DNA of 37,783 bases from an uncultured bacterium (GCA_937960465.1 CALGPO010000020.1:1-37783); one strand, 5' to 3'. Shown: positions 19,708 through 29,432, counted from the first letter of the stretch. Program-made: numbers and translations. The notes: generated from the letters alone by a model not told the origin.

Positions 19708-21093
19708 ATGAACAATTATCCAAGGCTGATCATTGCCGGAGTCAGAGGCGGCAGCGGAAAGACAACCCTCTCCCTCGGCATAATTGCTGCGTTAAGATCC
19801 AGGAAAGGTCTGAAGGTTATTCCATTTAAAAAAGGCCCTGATTTCATAGATGCAGGATGGATGTCTGTTGCTGCAAAGAACCCATGCTACAATCTCGACC
19901 CTTTTCTTATATCGAAGGAAAAGGTTTTAAATTCTTTTATTTTGCATTTTACAGGCGATATAGCGGTTATTGAGGGCAACAGGGGATTATATGATGGCAT
20001 GGATGCAGAAGGCTCATACAGCACTGCAGAACTGTCAAAGCTTTTAAAATCCCCTGTCATACTGATTGTTGACTGCACAAAGATGACGAGGACAGCAGCA
20101 GCCGTGGTATTGGGATGCATGAATCTCGACAGGGATGTCAACATAAAGGGTATCGTTTTAAATCAGGTGGCAGGAAGCCGTCATGAATCTGTGGTGCGTT
20201 CATCCATAGAAAAGTATTGCTCATTGCCTGTGCTCGGTGCAATACCGAGATTGAATTCAGGAGAGTTCCCAGAGCGCCATATGGGGTTGACACCGCACCA
20301 GGAGCATCATGACACAGGGAATGCACTCTCATTCGTAGAAGATATAGCAAATAAATATCTTGACCTTGACAGGATTTTGAGCATAGCAATGGAAGCAGAA
20401 CCGATAGATAACAGGCACGAGTTGCCTATGACCCATAGCCTATCGTTTGCTGTAAGGATCGGCGTAATAAGGGACGCTGCTTTCCAGTTTTATTATCCTG
20501 AAAATATCGAAGAGCTTGAAAAAAACGGTGCAGAGATTATTGAGGTAAACGCCCTTGAGGATGATCGCCTGCCGGATATTGATGCACTCTATATAGGAGG
20601 AGGTTTTCCCGAGACAAATGCCATAAGGCTTGCAGAAAATAAAGACTTCAGAAACTCTGTTCGAAATGCAGCGGATGAAGGACTCCCCATTTATGCTGAG
20701 TGTGGAGGACTCATGTTTTTAGGAGACTCCATTGTAGTTGGTGGTAAGAAATACCCTATGGCAGGTATTTTCCCAATAATCTTTGAGATGAAGGAAAAAC
20801 CACAAGCGCATGGCTACACAATCGTTGAAGTAGAAAAAGAGAACCCATTTTATCCAGTAGGAACAGTGCTGCACGGACATGAGTTTCATTATTCTGCTGT
20901 TGTTAGCATATCAGAAAACAGCAGTGCATTTACGGCATTTAAAATGAAGAGGGGGCATGGTATAAAGAATAAAATGGACGGGATATGTTATAAAAATGTA
21001 TTTGCAACTTATACCCATATACATGCTCTTGGTGCAACAGAATGGGTTAATGGACTTATAAATAAGGCAAAGGAGTTTAAGAGGGTAAAATGA
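19708..21093 (+). CDS. dsrN: DsrN: cobyrinic acid a,c-diamide synthase (CbiA/CobB)-like amidotransferase of the dsr locus
   Basis: IIAGVRGGSGKTTLSLGIIAAL, FKKGPDFIDAGWM, YIGGGFPETNA, YAECGGLMFLG; position in dsr locus. Confidence 0.92.
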   Translation: MNNYPRLIIAGVRGGSGKTTLSLGIIAALRSRKGLKVIPFKKGPDFIDAGWMSVAAKNPCYNLDPFLISKEKVLNSFILHFTGDIAVIEGNRGLYDGMDAEGSYSTAELSKLLKSPVILIVDCTKMTRTAAAVVLGCMNLDRDVNIKGIVLNQVAGSRHESVVRSSIEKYCSLPVLGAIPRLNSGEFPERHMGLTPHQEHHDTGNALSFVEDIANKYLDLDRILSIAMEAEPIDNRHELPMTHSLSFAVRIGVIRDAAFQFYYPENIEELEKNGAEIIEVNALEDDRLPDIDALYIGGGFPETNAIRLAENKDFRNSVRNAADEGLPIYAECGGLMFLGDSIVVGGKKYPMAGIFPIIFEMKEKPQAHGYTIVEVEKENPFYPVGTVLHGHEFHYSAVVSISENSSAFTAFKMKRGHGIKNKMDGICYKNVFATYTHIHALGATEWVNGLINKAKEFKRVK

Positions 21094-22127
21094 ATAAATA
21101 TCCGCCTGAATGTCCGTTTTGCGGACGGCATGTTGTTCGTCCCGAGACAACAATGACTGAATTCGGAGAGATTTTGAGCGGTAGATGCAACTGTGGTGCG
21201 GTCTATGTGTGCGATCCCACCGGGCATAATACAGGTGAGGCATACATGGAAGCCATGGTACTGGCAAAAGGAGACTGGGATATAGGCCTGATGGATGAAT
21301 ATATGGATTACCAGACCGAAGATATGGATTATGACTTGAAGAACCATATGAGGCTTTATTCAGCAGGCATGGGCGAGACGCGGGGAAAGCTTGTCTTTGT
21401 AAAACTCAAGGGGCCTGATGCACAGCAATCGCAACCTGTGGGGATAATATCTAAATCGGAACATAGAGGTAAAAAGGGTAATCTGAAGGAAAGGATTAAG
21501 GATGCCCTTAGCACCAGATCCTATGATGAGATTACAGATATGGCAAGGAGGGATAAAGGAGTGATACGGTATCTCATATCCCTCGCATACGATAAGGACG
21601 ATGTCATGGGCTGGAGGGCAATAGAGGCAATGGGATATGTAGCAGGCGAGTTGTCAAAACAAAGGGTCGATATTGTAAGAGATACCATAAGGAGACTTTT
21701 ATGGTCCATGGGAGAGGAGTCTGGAGGTATTGGATGGAGTGCTGCAGAGATGATTGGAGAGATCATCAGGAGCAATCCCGACCAATTTACCGACATTGTT
21801 CCAATTGTCTGGTCATTCCATGAAGAGGAGATGTTCAGGCCGGGAACAATCTGGGCCATGGGACGGATAGCTTCTGTGAGGCCTGATCTCGTGAAATTTA
21901 TACTAAAGGATATGCAGGACATGATAACAGACAAAAACCCTGCTGTCAGGGGATATGCTGCATGGGTTATTGGTATCCTAAGAGAGGATGGTTTCATGGA
22001 AGATATTAATAAACTTATATCCGATAACAGCACCGTGAATTTTTATCAGGAAGGCGAGCTGACAAAAAAGACGGTTGCCGAAATAGTTAAAGAAGCAATA
22101 GACAAGATAAAGATAACTCATAAATAG
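21090..22127 (+). CDS. HEAT-repeat protein with N-terminal zinc-ribbon-like CPFC...CNC motif, overlapping dsrN
   Basis: CPFCGRHVV...GRCNCGAVYVC; helical repeats (GWRAIEAMGYVAGEL, GWSAAEMIGEII, TIWAMGRIASVRPDLV, VRGYAAWVIGILRED). Confidence 0.8.
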   Translation: MNKYPPECPFCGRHVVRPETTMTEFGEILSGRCNCGAVYVCDPTGHNTGEAYMEAMVLAKGDWDIGLMDEYMDYQTEDMDYDLKNHMRLYSAGMGETRGKLVFVKLKGPDAQQSQPVGIISKSEHRGKKGNLKERIKDALSTRSYDEITDMARRDKGVIRYLISLAYDKDDVMGWRAIEAMGYVAGELSKQRVDIVRDTIRRLLWSMGEESGGIGWSAAEMIGEIIRSNPDQFTDIVPIVWSFHEEEMFRPGTIWAMGRIASVRPDLVKFILKDMQDMITDKNPAVRGYAAWVIGILREDGFMEDINKLISDNSTVNFYQEGELTKKTVAEIVKEAIDKIKITHK

Positions 22128-22210
22128 AATAAATAAAAATATAATATTATTTTATTTGACCTGACCTTTGGGTCTATATTATTTTCTTACCACTTTTGTT
22201 TTTTTTGATT

Positions 22211-22239
22211 TTGAATAAAAGCCAGCAGAGTAGTATAAT
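22211..22239 (+). promoter_or_regulatory. Candidate sigma70-like promoter for dsrC (TTGAAT-N17-TATAAT)
   Basis: Consensus -10 hexamer with 17-bp spacing, ~40 bp upstream of the dsrC start. Confidence 0.65.
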
Positions 22240-22280
22240 TACAATCTTCAGCAATTAAAACAAAGAAAGGAGGTAGCACA

Positions 22281-22616
22281 ATGCCAACAATTGATTTTCA
22301 GGGGAAACAAATTGAGGTGGACGAGGACGGGTATCTTGTAAATCTCGACGATTGGACAAAGGAGCTCGGCATCCACATGGCAAAGAATGATGGTTTGGAG
22401 CTTACTGAAGCCCACTGGGAAGTCATTAACTTCCTCAGAGATTACTATGCAAAGTACCAGATTGCTCCAATGATAAAGATCCTCGTGAAAGAGATCGCCA
22501 AGGTCATGGGCCCAGAGAAAGGTAACACAAAATACCTCTACGAACTCTTCCCGGACGGACCTGCAAAACAGGCATGTAGGTACGCGGGACTTCCAAAGCC
22601 GACAGGTTGCGTATAG
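22281..22616 (+). CDS. dsrC: DsrC sulfur-carrier protein (TusE/DsrC family) with both C-terminal cysteines
   Basis: C-terminus KQACRYAGLPKPTGCV; RBS aaaggaggt. Confidence 0.97.
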   Translation: MPTIDFQGKQIEVDEDGYLVNLDDWTKELGIHMAKNDGLELTEAHWEVINFLRDYYAKYQIAPMIKILVKEIAKVMGPEKGNTKYLYELFPDGPAKQACRYAGLPKPTGCV

Positions 22617-22640
22617 TTCTCAAAATAATGTTTAAGGTTT

Positions 22641-22671
22641 GGTGCCCCTGTGATATTTCATTTGGGGTACC
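22641..22671 (+). promoter_or_regulatory. Stable hairpin between dsrC and the downstream gene, without a T-run (possible mRNA-processing or stability element)
   Basis: ggtgcccc-tgtgatatttcattt-ggggtacc (8-bp stem with one G.T pair). Confidence 0.5.
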
Positions 22672-22747
22672 ATCCTTGAACCAATAAAAACAGATATGCA
22701 GCCCAGATATGCAATAATTGAACAGTCCATTTGAATAGGGAGGATGG

Positions 22748-23338
22748 GTGTCATCTTTACAGAGTATCAGGAGTTTGAATGAACTCTTGTTAGAAAAGAA
22801 GCAGGCCATTTTAGAAAAATGGTTTGACTCGGTATTAGAGACGTATCCTCACGACTCTGCTAAATTCCTTAAGAGACAAAAAGACCAATTTGCCAACCCG
22901 GTAGGGAGCACCATTTACAGAGGGATGGGTTCTCTTTTAGATTTGATCGTAAACAGCGCCGATGCAGATAACATAACAAAATCCCTTGACGAGATTATAA
23001 GGATAAGGGCAATTCAGGATTTTACACCTTCACATGCCCTTGCCTTTGTTGTCGATCTCAAGAGGGTTGTCAGGGAAGAAATAAAAGGCGAGACCTGTGC
23101 ATCGCAATTAATCGATGAATTGCCGGAATTTGATCGCAGGGTAGATGGCCTTTTACTGCTGTCCTTCGACATATATATGAAATGCAGGGAAAAGATTTAC
23201 GAGCTTAAGGCCAATGAACTCAGGAACATGACGTCCAAGCTCGTGGAAAGGGCAAACCGTATATTCGAGGCAAAGTATCGCAATGTTGACCTTGAAGATA
23301 TAATTTCACAAGGCAATAAAACAGAAAGAGGTGAGTAG
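22748..23338 (+). CDS. RsbRD N-terminal domain-like protein (GTG start)
   Basis: KKQAILEKWFDSVLETYP...FANPVGSTIYRGMGSLLDLI...IRIRAIQDFTPSHALAFVVDLKRVVREE pattern of RsbRD_N proteins next to dsrM. Confidence 0.75.
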   Translation: MSSLQSIRSLNELLLEKKQAILEKWFDSVLETYPHDSAKFLKRQKDQFANPVGSTIYRGMGSLLDLIVNSADADNITKSLDEIIRIRAIQDFTPSHALAFVVDLKRVVREEIKGETCASQLIDELPEFDRRVDGLLLLSFDIYMKCREKIYELKANELRNMTSKLVERANRIFEAKYRNVDLEDIISQGNKTERGE

Positions 23339-24331
23339 ATGAAGATATTGTTTCCATTTTTCGCAGTAATATTGCTTGTCCTGCTTGCCGTAGTCGGTGT
23401 AAAGGGAGCCAATCTGCACTTCCTTTTCGGGGTTGTTGTCCCCTATGCCGCTGTTTTTACTTTTATCATAGGGGTTATATATCGCGTCTTAAAATGGGCT
23501 AAGTCGCCTGTACCGTTTTCCATAGCAACCACATGCGGACAGCAGAAGACCCTTCCGTGGATCAAGCAGAACAAGCTCGAAAACCCTTCGAGCACATTGC
23601 ATGTTATAGGCAGGATGGCATTGGAGGTGCTTCTTTTCAGGTCGCTGTTCAGGAACATTAAAGGGGAACTGAAAGACAGTTCACGGCTTATTTATGGTTC
23701 TGACAAGTGGCTATGGCTTGCAGGCATTGCATTCCATTATTCTTTCTTGATTGTTTTACTGAGGCATATAAGACTATTTGCCGAGCCTACCCCGTCTTAT
23801 CTACATCTTCTTGAAACCTTTGATGGCTTTTTGCAGATAGGTGCTCCGAGACTTTTTATGACAGGGGTGATACTACTTGCTGCTGTAACATTCCTCTTCC
23901 TCAGGAGGCTCTACATCCCACAAGTACGTTACATTTCTCTATCAGCAGACTATTTCCCCCTTTTCCTGATTATAGGAATTGCTACAACGGGAATACTGAT
24001 GAGGTATTTCTTGAAAACCGATATAGTAGGAGTGAAAGAACTTACCATGGGATTGGTGAGTCTTAGTCCTGTCATCCCGAAAGGGGTCGGTGCGATATTC
24101 TATGTCCATCTATTCCTTGTGAGCATATTGTTTGCATATTTCCCCTTCAGCAAACTGATGCACATGGGTGGAGTCTTCCTTAGTCCTACAAGGAACCTTA
24201 CTGGTAATAGCCGTGAATACAGGCGTATAAATCCATGGAATTATCCTGTTAAGGTACACACCTATGAGGAATACGAGGAAGAATTCAGGGATAAAATGAA
24301 AATGGCTGAAATACCTGTGGAAAAGGAGTAA
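23339..24331 (+). CDS. dsrM: DsrM, membrane cytochrome b subunit of DsrMKJOP
   Basis: Multi-TM NarI-like protein (WLWLAGIAFHYSFLIVLLRHIRLF; VHLFLVSILFAYFPFSKLMHMGG); gene order. Confidence 0.93.
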   Translation: MKILFPFFAVILLVLLAVVGVKGANLHFLFGVVVPYAAVFTFIIGVIYRVLKWAKSPVPFSIATTCGQQKTLPWIKQNKLENPSSTLHVIGRMALEVLLFRSLFRNIKGELKDSSRLIYGSDKWLWLAGIAFHYSFLIVLLRHIRLFAEPTPSYLHLLETFDGFLQIGAPRLFMTGVILLAAVTFLFLRRLYIPQVRYISLSADYFPLFLIIGIATTGILMRYFLKTDIVGVKELTMGLVSLSPVIPKGVGAIFYVHLFLVSILFAYFPFSKLMHMGGVFLSPTRNLTGNSREYRRINPWNYPVKVHTYEEYEEEFRDKMKMAEIPVEKE

Positions 24332-24333
24332 TT

Positions 24334-25947
24334 ATGGCAAAGTTTACCGCAAAACCTGCTGAACTATTAAAGATTGACTTTAAAACACCAAAAACAGACT
24401 GGATGGATACCCCTGTCAATATCAGGGAACACATGTATTGTCATCCAGCAAAGGCAAAGGATCTTGAAGTAGTCGATTTCCCAAATATCCACGAATGGAG
24501 ACCTGTTGATGAGAATTGGAACCTTCCTGAAAACTGGAAAGAGATCGTTTTAAATGGCATAAAAGAGAGGCTACAAAAGTATCGTTCATTCCATGTTTTT
24601 ATGGATATCTGTGTGAGATGTGGTGCATGTGCAGATAAATGTCATTTCTATCTTGGTACTGGTGATCCCAAAAATATGCCTGTTTTGAGAGCAGAACTTT
24701 TGAGGTCGGTGTACAGGAAATATTTTACCACCGGAGGAAAAATATTCGGAAAGACGGCCGGTGCGAGAGAGCTTACAGAGGATGTATTGAAAGAACTCTG
24801 GTATTACTTCTATCAGTGTACAGAATGCCGCCGCTGTTCTGTATTCTGTCCTTACGGCATCGATACTGCTGAGATTACAATGATGGGCAGGGAACTTACA
24901 AATCTTTTAGGTCTGCAACTCGGCTGGATTGCAGGGCCTGTGGCAAACTGCTACATGAAAGGCAACCATCTCGGTCTGGAACCGCATACTGTTAAGAGTA
25001 ATATTGAGTTTATGATCGATGACATAGAGACCATCACAGGAATTAGGGTAAACCCCACATTTAACAGAAAGGGTGCCGAAATATTGTTTGTTACTCCTTC
25101 AGGAGACCTCTTCGGCGTGCCTGGCGTCTATACTGCAATGGGTTATCTTATGCTGTTCCATGAGTTAGGACTCGACTATACATGGAGCACGTACGCCTCT
25201 GAAGGAGGAAACTTCGGATTTTTCACATCAAACGAGATGGCGAAAAGGCTCAATTACAAGATTTATGCTGAGGCCAAAAGATTGGGTGTAAAGTGGATAC
25301 TCGGCGGTGAGTGCGGCCATATGTGGAGGGTGCTACACCAGTATATGGATACATGGAACGGCCCAGCAGATTTCCTCGAAGTGCCAAAGTCTCCAATAAC
25401 AGGAACTGTATTTGAGAATGCAAAATCGCTAAAGATGATTCATGTCATAGAGTTTGCAGCGGACCTGATAAAGCACGGCAAGCTCAAACTCGATCCGAGC
25501 AGGAATGACCATCTTAAGGTTACATTCCACGACTCCTGCAATATAGCACGCGGTATGGGGATGTTTGAGGAACCGAGGTATGTCATTAAAAATGTCTGCA
25601 ACCACTTCTACGAAATGCCTGAAAATACCATAAGGGAAAAGACCTTCTGCTGTGGAAGCGGTACCGGCCTGAATGCCTCTGAAAATATGGAATTGAGAAT
25701 GAGGGGTGGTTTGCCGAGGGCAAATGCAGTGAAATACGTTCGCGATCGCTATGGTGTAAACACTGTTGCAAATATTTGTGCAATTGACAGGGCAACCTTA
25801 CAGGCATCGATGGATTACTGGGTGCCTGGTACTGCTGTTGCCGGAATCCATGAACTCATTGGCAATGCACTGGTGATGAAGGGAGAAAAGGAAAGAACTC
25901 AAGATCTAAGGCTTGAACCACTTCCAGGAAAGGAGGGTGTTGAATAA
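24334..25947 (+). CDS. dsrK: DsrK, HdrD-like iron-sulfur catalytic subunit
   Basis: CVRCGACADKCHFYLGTGDPKNMP; CTECRRCSVFCPYGIDTAE; CCG domain FCCGSGTGLN. Confidence 0.96.
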   Translation: MAKFTAKPAELLKIDFKTPKTDWMDTPVNIREHMYCHPAKAKDLEVVDFPNIHEWRPVDENWNLPENWKEIVLNGIKERLQKYRSFHVFMDICVRCGACADKCHFYLGTGDPKNMPVLRAELLRSVYRKYFTTGGKIFGKTAGARELTEDVLKELWYYFYQCTECRRCSVFCPYGIDTAEITMMGRELTNLLGLQLGWIAGPVANCYMKGNHLGLEPHTVKSNIEFMIDDIETITGIRVNPTFNRKGAEILFVTPSGDLFGVPGVYTAMGYLMLFHELGLDYTWSTYASEGGNFGFFTSNEMAKRLNYKIYAEAKRLGVKWILGGECGHMWRVLHQYMDTWNGPADFLEVPKSPITGTVFENAKSLKMIHVIEFAADLIKHGKLKLDPSRNDHLKVTFHDSCNIARGMGMFEEPRYVIKNVCNHFYEMPENTIREKTFCCGSGTGLNASENMELRMRGGLPRANAVKYVRDRYGVNTVANICAIDRATLQASMDYWVPGTAVAGIHELIGNALVMKGEKERTQDLRLEPLPGKEGVE

Positions 25948-26345
25948 TGTACGACACAGGCAAGATAATCTTTGGGATCGTAATTTTTGTGCTTTTTGCA
26001 ACATTTCCCTTTTACAGCAACATCGGCAAGGTCAGCGCAAAACCCGAGCCAAAATTGGATACCCCTGTTATTCAGCAATTGGCTGAAAAGAAGTGCGTGG
26101 AGTCAAAGGAATTTATGAAGGTAGAACATATGCAGTTGTTGAATGAGTGGAGGGATTCTGCTATTCGGGAAGGCAGGAGGGTATATATAAACTCAGAGGG
26201 CAAGGAGTTCAAAATAAGTCTTCAGAATACATGTATGAACTGCCATTCCAACAAGAAGGAGTTTTGCGATAAGTGCCACAACTATGCAGCAGTAAAACCT
26301 TACTGCTGGACCTGTCATATCGAGCCAAAGGAGAAACAGTTATGA
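25947..26345 (+). CDS. dsrJ: DsrJ, triheme cytochrome c
   Basis: N-terminal membrane anchor; three CXXCH (CMNCH, CDKCH, CWTCH). Confidence 0.95.
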   Translation: MYDTGKIIFGIVIFVLFATFPFYSNIGKVSAKPEPKLDTPVIQQLAEKKCVESKEFMKVEHMQLLNEWRDSAIREGRRVYINSEGKEFKISLQNTCMNCHSNKKEFCDKCHNYAAVKPYCWTCHIEPKEKQL

Positions 26346-27169
26346 GCATGGATAGAAGAGAATTCTTAAAAATAGCTGGATCATCAACTTTTCTGGCGAC
26401 AATTGGAATAGGCGCAGGGTGGATACTCAGCAGGCCTGGAGAGTTCCTTGAGGCCTCCCAATTCTTACAGACAAAGGAACTCCTGAAGGCAAAGCAGTGG
26501 GCAATGGTTGTTGATATGAGGAAACTCAAGACAGAGGAAGACTACAAAAAGGTCATAGATGCATGCCATCGTATTCATAATGTGCCGAACTTTGACAATC
26601 CAAAGGATGAGGTTAAGTGGATATGGTTAGATACCTTTGAGCATGCATTCCCCGGGCAGGAAAGCGAGTTTATGCCCGAGCAGATGAAGCACAAACCATT
26701 TGTGCTCCTCTGCAACCACTGTGAAAATCCTCCGTGCGTGAGAGTTTGCCCCACAAAGGCTACATTCAAGAGAAAAGACGGCATCACAATGCAGGATCTC
26801 CACAGATGTATCGGATGCAGATACTGTATGGCAGCCTGTCCATTTGGCGCAAGGAGCTTTAATTACAGGGATCCAAGACCGGCCATTAAAGAGCCGAATC
26901 CCGAATATCCAACAAGGATGATAGGTGTCGTGGAGAAGTGCACATTCTGCGAAGAGAGGCTTGCTAAGGGCCAGATGCCTGCATGTGTGGAGGCATCCAA
27001 CGGTGCATTGGTATTCGGAGATATTTCAGACCCCAATTCCGAAGTTAGAAAAATCCTGAATACCAATTATACCATCAGAAGAAAGGCTGAACTCGGGACG
27101 CGTCCTGTTGTTTACTACATATTAGATATACCAACTTCAGTTGTACCTGGAGGTGAAGGCAATGTTTGA
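26342..27169 (+). CDS. dsrO: DsrO, Tat-exported ferredoxin-like iron-sulfur subunit
   Basis: Twin-arginine MDRREFLKIAGSS; CNHCENPPCVRVCP, CIGCRYCMAACPFGARSF; ATGA overlap with dsrJ (the ORF-track start at 26273 is too early). Confidence 0.95.
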   Translation: MSMDRREFLKIAGSSTFLATIGIGAGWILSRPGEFLEASQFLQTKELLKAKQWAMVVDMRKLKTEEDYKKVIDACHRIHNVPNFDNPKDEVKWIWLDTFEHAFPGQESEFMPEQMKHKPFVLLCNHCENPPCVRVCPTKATFKRKDGITMQDLHRCIGCRYCMAACPFGARSFNYRDPRPAIKEPNPEYPTRMIGVVEKCTFCEERLAKGQMPACVEASNGALVFGDISDPNSEVRKILNTNYTIRRKAELGTRPVVYYILDIPTSVVPGGEGNV

Positions 27170-28334
27170 AAAGGCGTTAGTCGGAAGTAAAAGATACTGG
27201 ACATGGGTAATCGTCCTGCTTGCCGTTATCGGCATAGGTTTTATCACATATCTTCAGCAGTTTAAATTGGGTTTGGGAATAACAGGGCTGAGCAGGGATG
27301 TTTCATGGGGACTATACATAGGACAGTTCACATTCCTTGTTGGTGTGGCTGCTTCTGCAGTTATGCTTGTTATCCCTTATTACCTGCATGACTTCAAGAA
27401 ATTTGGCAAGATTGTTATCCTCGGGGAATTTCTTGCTGTTTCTGCGGTGACGATGTGTATCCTCTTTATTTTTGTTGACATGGGGCAGCCGATGAGGATA
27501 ATGAATGTTATTTTGCATCCTACTCCCAACTCAATAATGTTCTGGGACAGCGTTGTATTGGGCGGATATCTTGGCCTCAATATAATAATAGGCTGGGCAA
27601 CACTTCATGCTGATAAAAAGGGGACGAGACCTGCTGCATGGGTAAAGCCCCTCATATATCTCTCCATACCATGGGCTATCAGCATTCATACTGTAACTGC
27701 TTTTCTGTATGCGGGTCTTCCCGGAAGGCATTTCTGGCTGAGCGCAATCATGGCTGCCCGATTTCTGGCATCGGCATTCGCAGGAGGTCCAGCACTTCTC
27801 ATAATCCTCGCATTGATTGTCAGGAAGTTCACGAAGTTCGATCCAGGCAAGGAGGCGATTCAGGCCATAGGCAAGATTGTTACATATGCTATGATTGCAA
27901 ATGTGTTTTTCTTATTACTTGAAATCTTTACGGCAGCATATAGTTCCATACCAGGACACACTCATCCGTTCAAATATCTGTATTTCGGTCTTGAAGGGCA
28001 TGCAAGGCTTGTCCCTCTGATGTGGGCATCATCCATTCTTGCAATAGTATCGATTGTGCTTCTCGTATTCCCGTCTATAAGAAAAAATGAAAGTATGCTG
28101 GCACTTGCATGCATAGCATTATTCGTATCCTTGTGGATAGACAAGGGATTCGGTCTGATCATAGGTGGCTTTGTGCCTAACATGTTTGAAAAGGTCACAG
28201 AATACTGGCCAACACTGCCTGAGACCATAATTACCATCAGTGTGTGGGCAGTCGGCTTTCTGATTCTTACCATACTCTATAAGGTAGCTGTTTCTGTCAG
28301 GGAAGAGACAGCTGGGATTGAGCTGGAGCACTGA
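27162..28334 (+). CDS. dsrP: DsrP, NrfD-like integral membrane subunit
   Basis: GLGITGLSRDVSWGLYIGQFTFLVGVAASAVM; ~10 TM; overlaps the 3' end of dsrO. Confidence 0.94.
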   Translation: MFEKALVGSKRYWTWVIVLLAVIGIGFITYLQQFKLGLGITGLSRDVSWGLYIGQFTFLVGVAASAVMLVIPYYLHDFKKFGKIVILGEFLAVSAVTMCILFIFVDMGQPMRIMNVILHPTPNSIMFWDSVVLGGYLGLNIIIGWATLHADKKGTRPAAWVKPLIYLSIPWAISIHTVTAFLYAGLPGRHFWLSAIMAARFLASAFAGGPALLIILALIVRKFTKFDPGKEAIQAIGKIVTYAMIANVFFLLLEIFTAAYSSIPGHTHPFKYLYFGLEGHARLVPLMWASSILAIVSIVLLVFPSIRKNESMLALACIALFVSLWIDKGFGLIIGGFVPNMFEKVTEYWPTLPETIITISVWAVGFLILTILYKVAVSVREETAGIELEH

Positions 28335-28382
28335 GGGAGTAAAAAGATTGGACATTTAGGGATTAAATTTTTTAAATCTAAT

Positions 28383-28452
28383 TTGAGCGATTTTGTAAGG
28401 CAGGCCTGCCTGTGCGTTGCACGCAGACAGGCCTGAATATAGAATCGCTCAA
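28383..28452. repeat. 70-bp REP-like palindrome TTGAGCGATT...AATCGCTCAA between dsrP and the ferredoxin gene
   Basis: Outer 10-bp inverted repeat and inner hairpin aggcctgcctgtgcgt-tgc-acgcagacaggcct; same modules occur at both ends of the 19210-19690 element. Confidence 0.85.
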
Positions 28453-28495
28453 TTTGGGTTAAATTAATAAGATTATTTTAGTAGGAGGTGATTAA

Positions 28496-28681
28496 ATGTA
28501 TCTTGTAGTAGTTGATACCGCAAAGTGTGAAGGATGCGAGGAGTGCGTCAATAACTGTCCACAGGGTGTATTCAGGATGGTAGATGGAAAGTCGGACCCT
28601 TATCAGTCATCTGAATGTGTTTTCTGCGAGACATGCTTGCAGGTATGTGCACCTGGTGCAATTACCATAACCGAGATGTAA
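28496..28681 (+). CDS. 2x[4Fe-4S] ferredoxin
   Basis: CEGCEECVNNCP and CVFCETCLQVCAP motifs, 61 aa. Confidence 0.93.
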   Translation: MYLVVVDTAKCEGCEECVNNCPQGVFRMVDGKSDPYQSSECVFCETCLQVCAPGAITITEM

Positions 28682-28690
28682 GAGAGCAGT

Positions 28691-28727
28691 AAAAAAGGGC
28701 GCCCCGATTATCGGGACGCCCTTTTTT
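28691..28727. terminator. Bidirectional rho-independent terminator between convergent ferredoxin and tusA-like genes
   Basis: aaaaaagggcgccccga-ttat-cgggacgccctttttt. Confidence 0.92.
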
Positions 28728-28739
28728 ATTTTTGACTGA

Positions 28740-28991
28740 TTAGCTTTTCTTGATGTAAAGCTCCCAATAACCCTTGTCCTCAAGCTTTACGGATTCAAAC
28801 TCATAACCCTGTTTTTCTGCATACCGTGGAATTGAATCCTCTGCAGATGCAGGAGCGTCACATATTATCTTGAGAACCCCCCCACTTGGCATTTTCTCCA
28901 GTGCTTTTTTGGTTAGGACCAAGGGGTAAGGACATACCCTTCCCAATACATCAAGGGTTTCTGCTACTGGTTGCGACTTCAAATCTGCCAT
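28740..28991 (-). CDS. tusA: TusA-family sulfur carrier protein
   Basis: TLDVLGRVCPYPLVLTKKALEKMPSGGVLKIICDAPAS (CPxP motif). Confidence 0.93.
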   Translation of the reverse strand: MADLKSQPVAETLDVLGRVCPYPLVLTKKALEKMPSGGVLKIICDAPASAEDSIPRYAEKQGYEFESVKLEDKGYWELYIKKS

Positions 28992-29009
28992 TTTTACATC
29001 CTCCTTATT

Positions 29010-29432
29010 TTAAAAGAATTGCAGATGGTCAACTTCTTCCATCACTTTTTGAATTTCGCTGTACGGAACCAACTGCGCTTTTGTCTCTCCGCCGACGTCT
29101 TCTGCGTCCATGATCAGATGATCCTCTTTGAGGCCAAACCTGTCAACATCCTCTTTGCATATCATGACCTTCAGGTCAAGAAGCAGACTGTTCTTCATAT
29201 GTTGTTCAAGGCTTGTGATACCGTAATGCTTCATTGCCTGCTGGCTCTTAAGGCAGTTGAGCACCCCATCTCCGATAAAGCATACTACTGGTTCAATATT
29301 GTCTCCTTCCTCTAAATATATCTCAACTGTCTGGCTTGCTATTGCATGTGTGAGTGCAAGCCTTGATGCCTCAGTTTTATATGGAAGCGACCTTATTATA
29401 AATGCGAGTTTTTTAGTAGCCATATTAATCAC
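29010..29432 (-). CDS. dsrF: DsrF/TusC-like protein
   Basis: DGVLNCLKSQQAM...LKVMICKEDVDRFGL...VDHLQFF resembles TusC/DsrF; the 4th-residue Met (MATKKLAF) may be the true start. Confidence 0.65.
   Translation of the reverse strand: MINMATKKLAFIIRSLPYKTEASRLALTHAIASQTVEIYLEEGDNIEPVVCFIGDGVLNCLKSQQAMKHYGITSLEQHMKNSLLLDLKVMICKEDVDRFGLKEDHLIMDAEDVGGETKAQLVPYSEIQKVMEEVDHLQFF

Noticed and set aside
28383-28452. Rho-independent terminator after dsrP
   Set aside because: Strong palindrome but no T-run; the same sequence recurs at element ends, so it is treated as a REP-like repeat.
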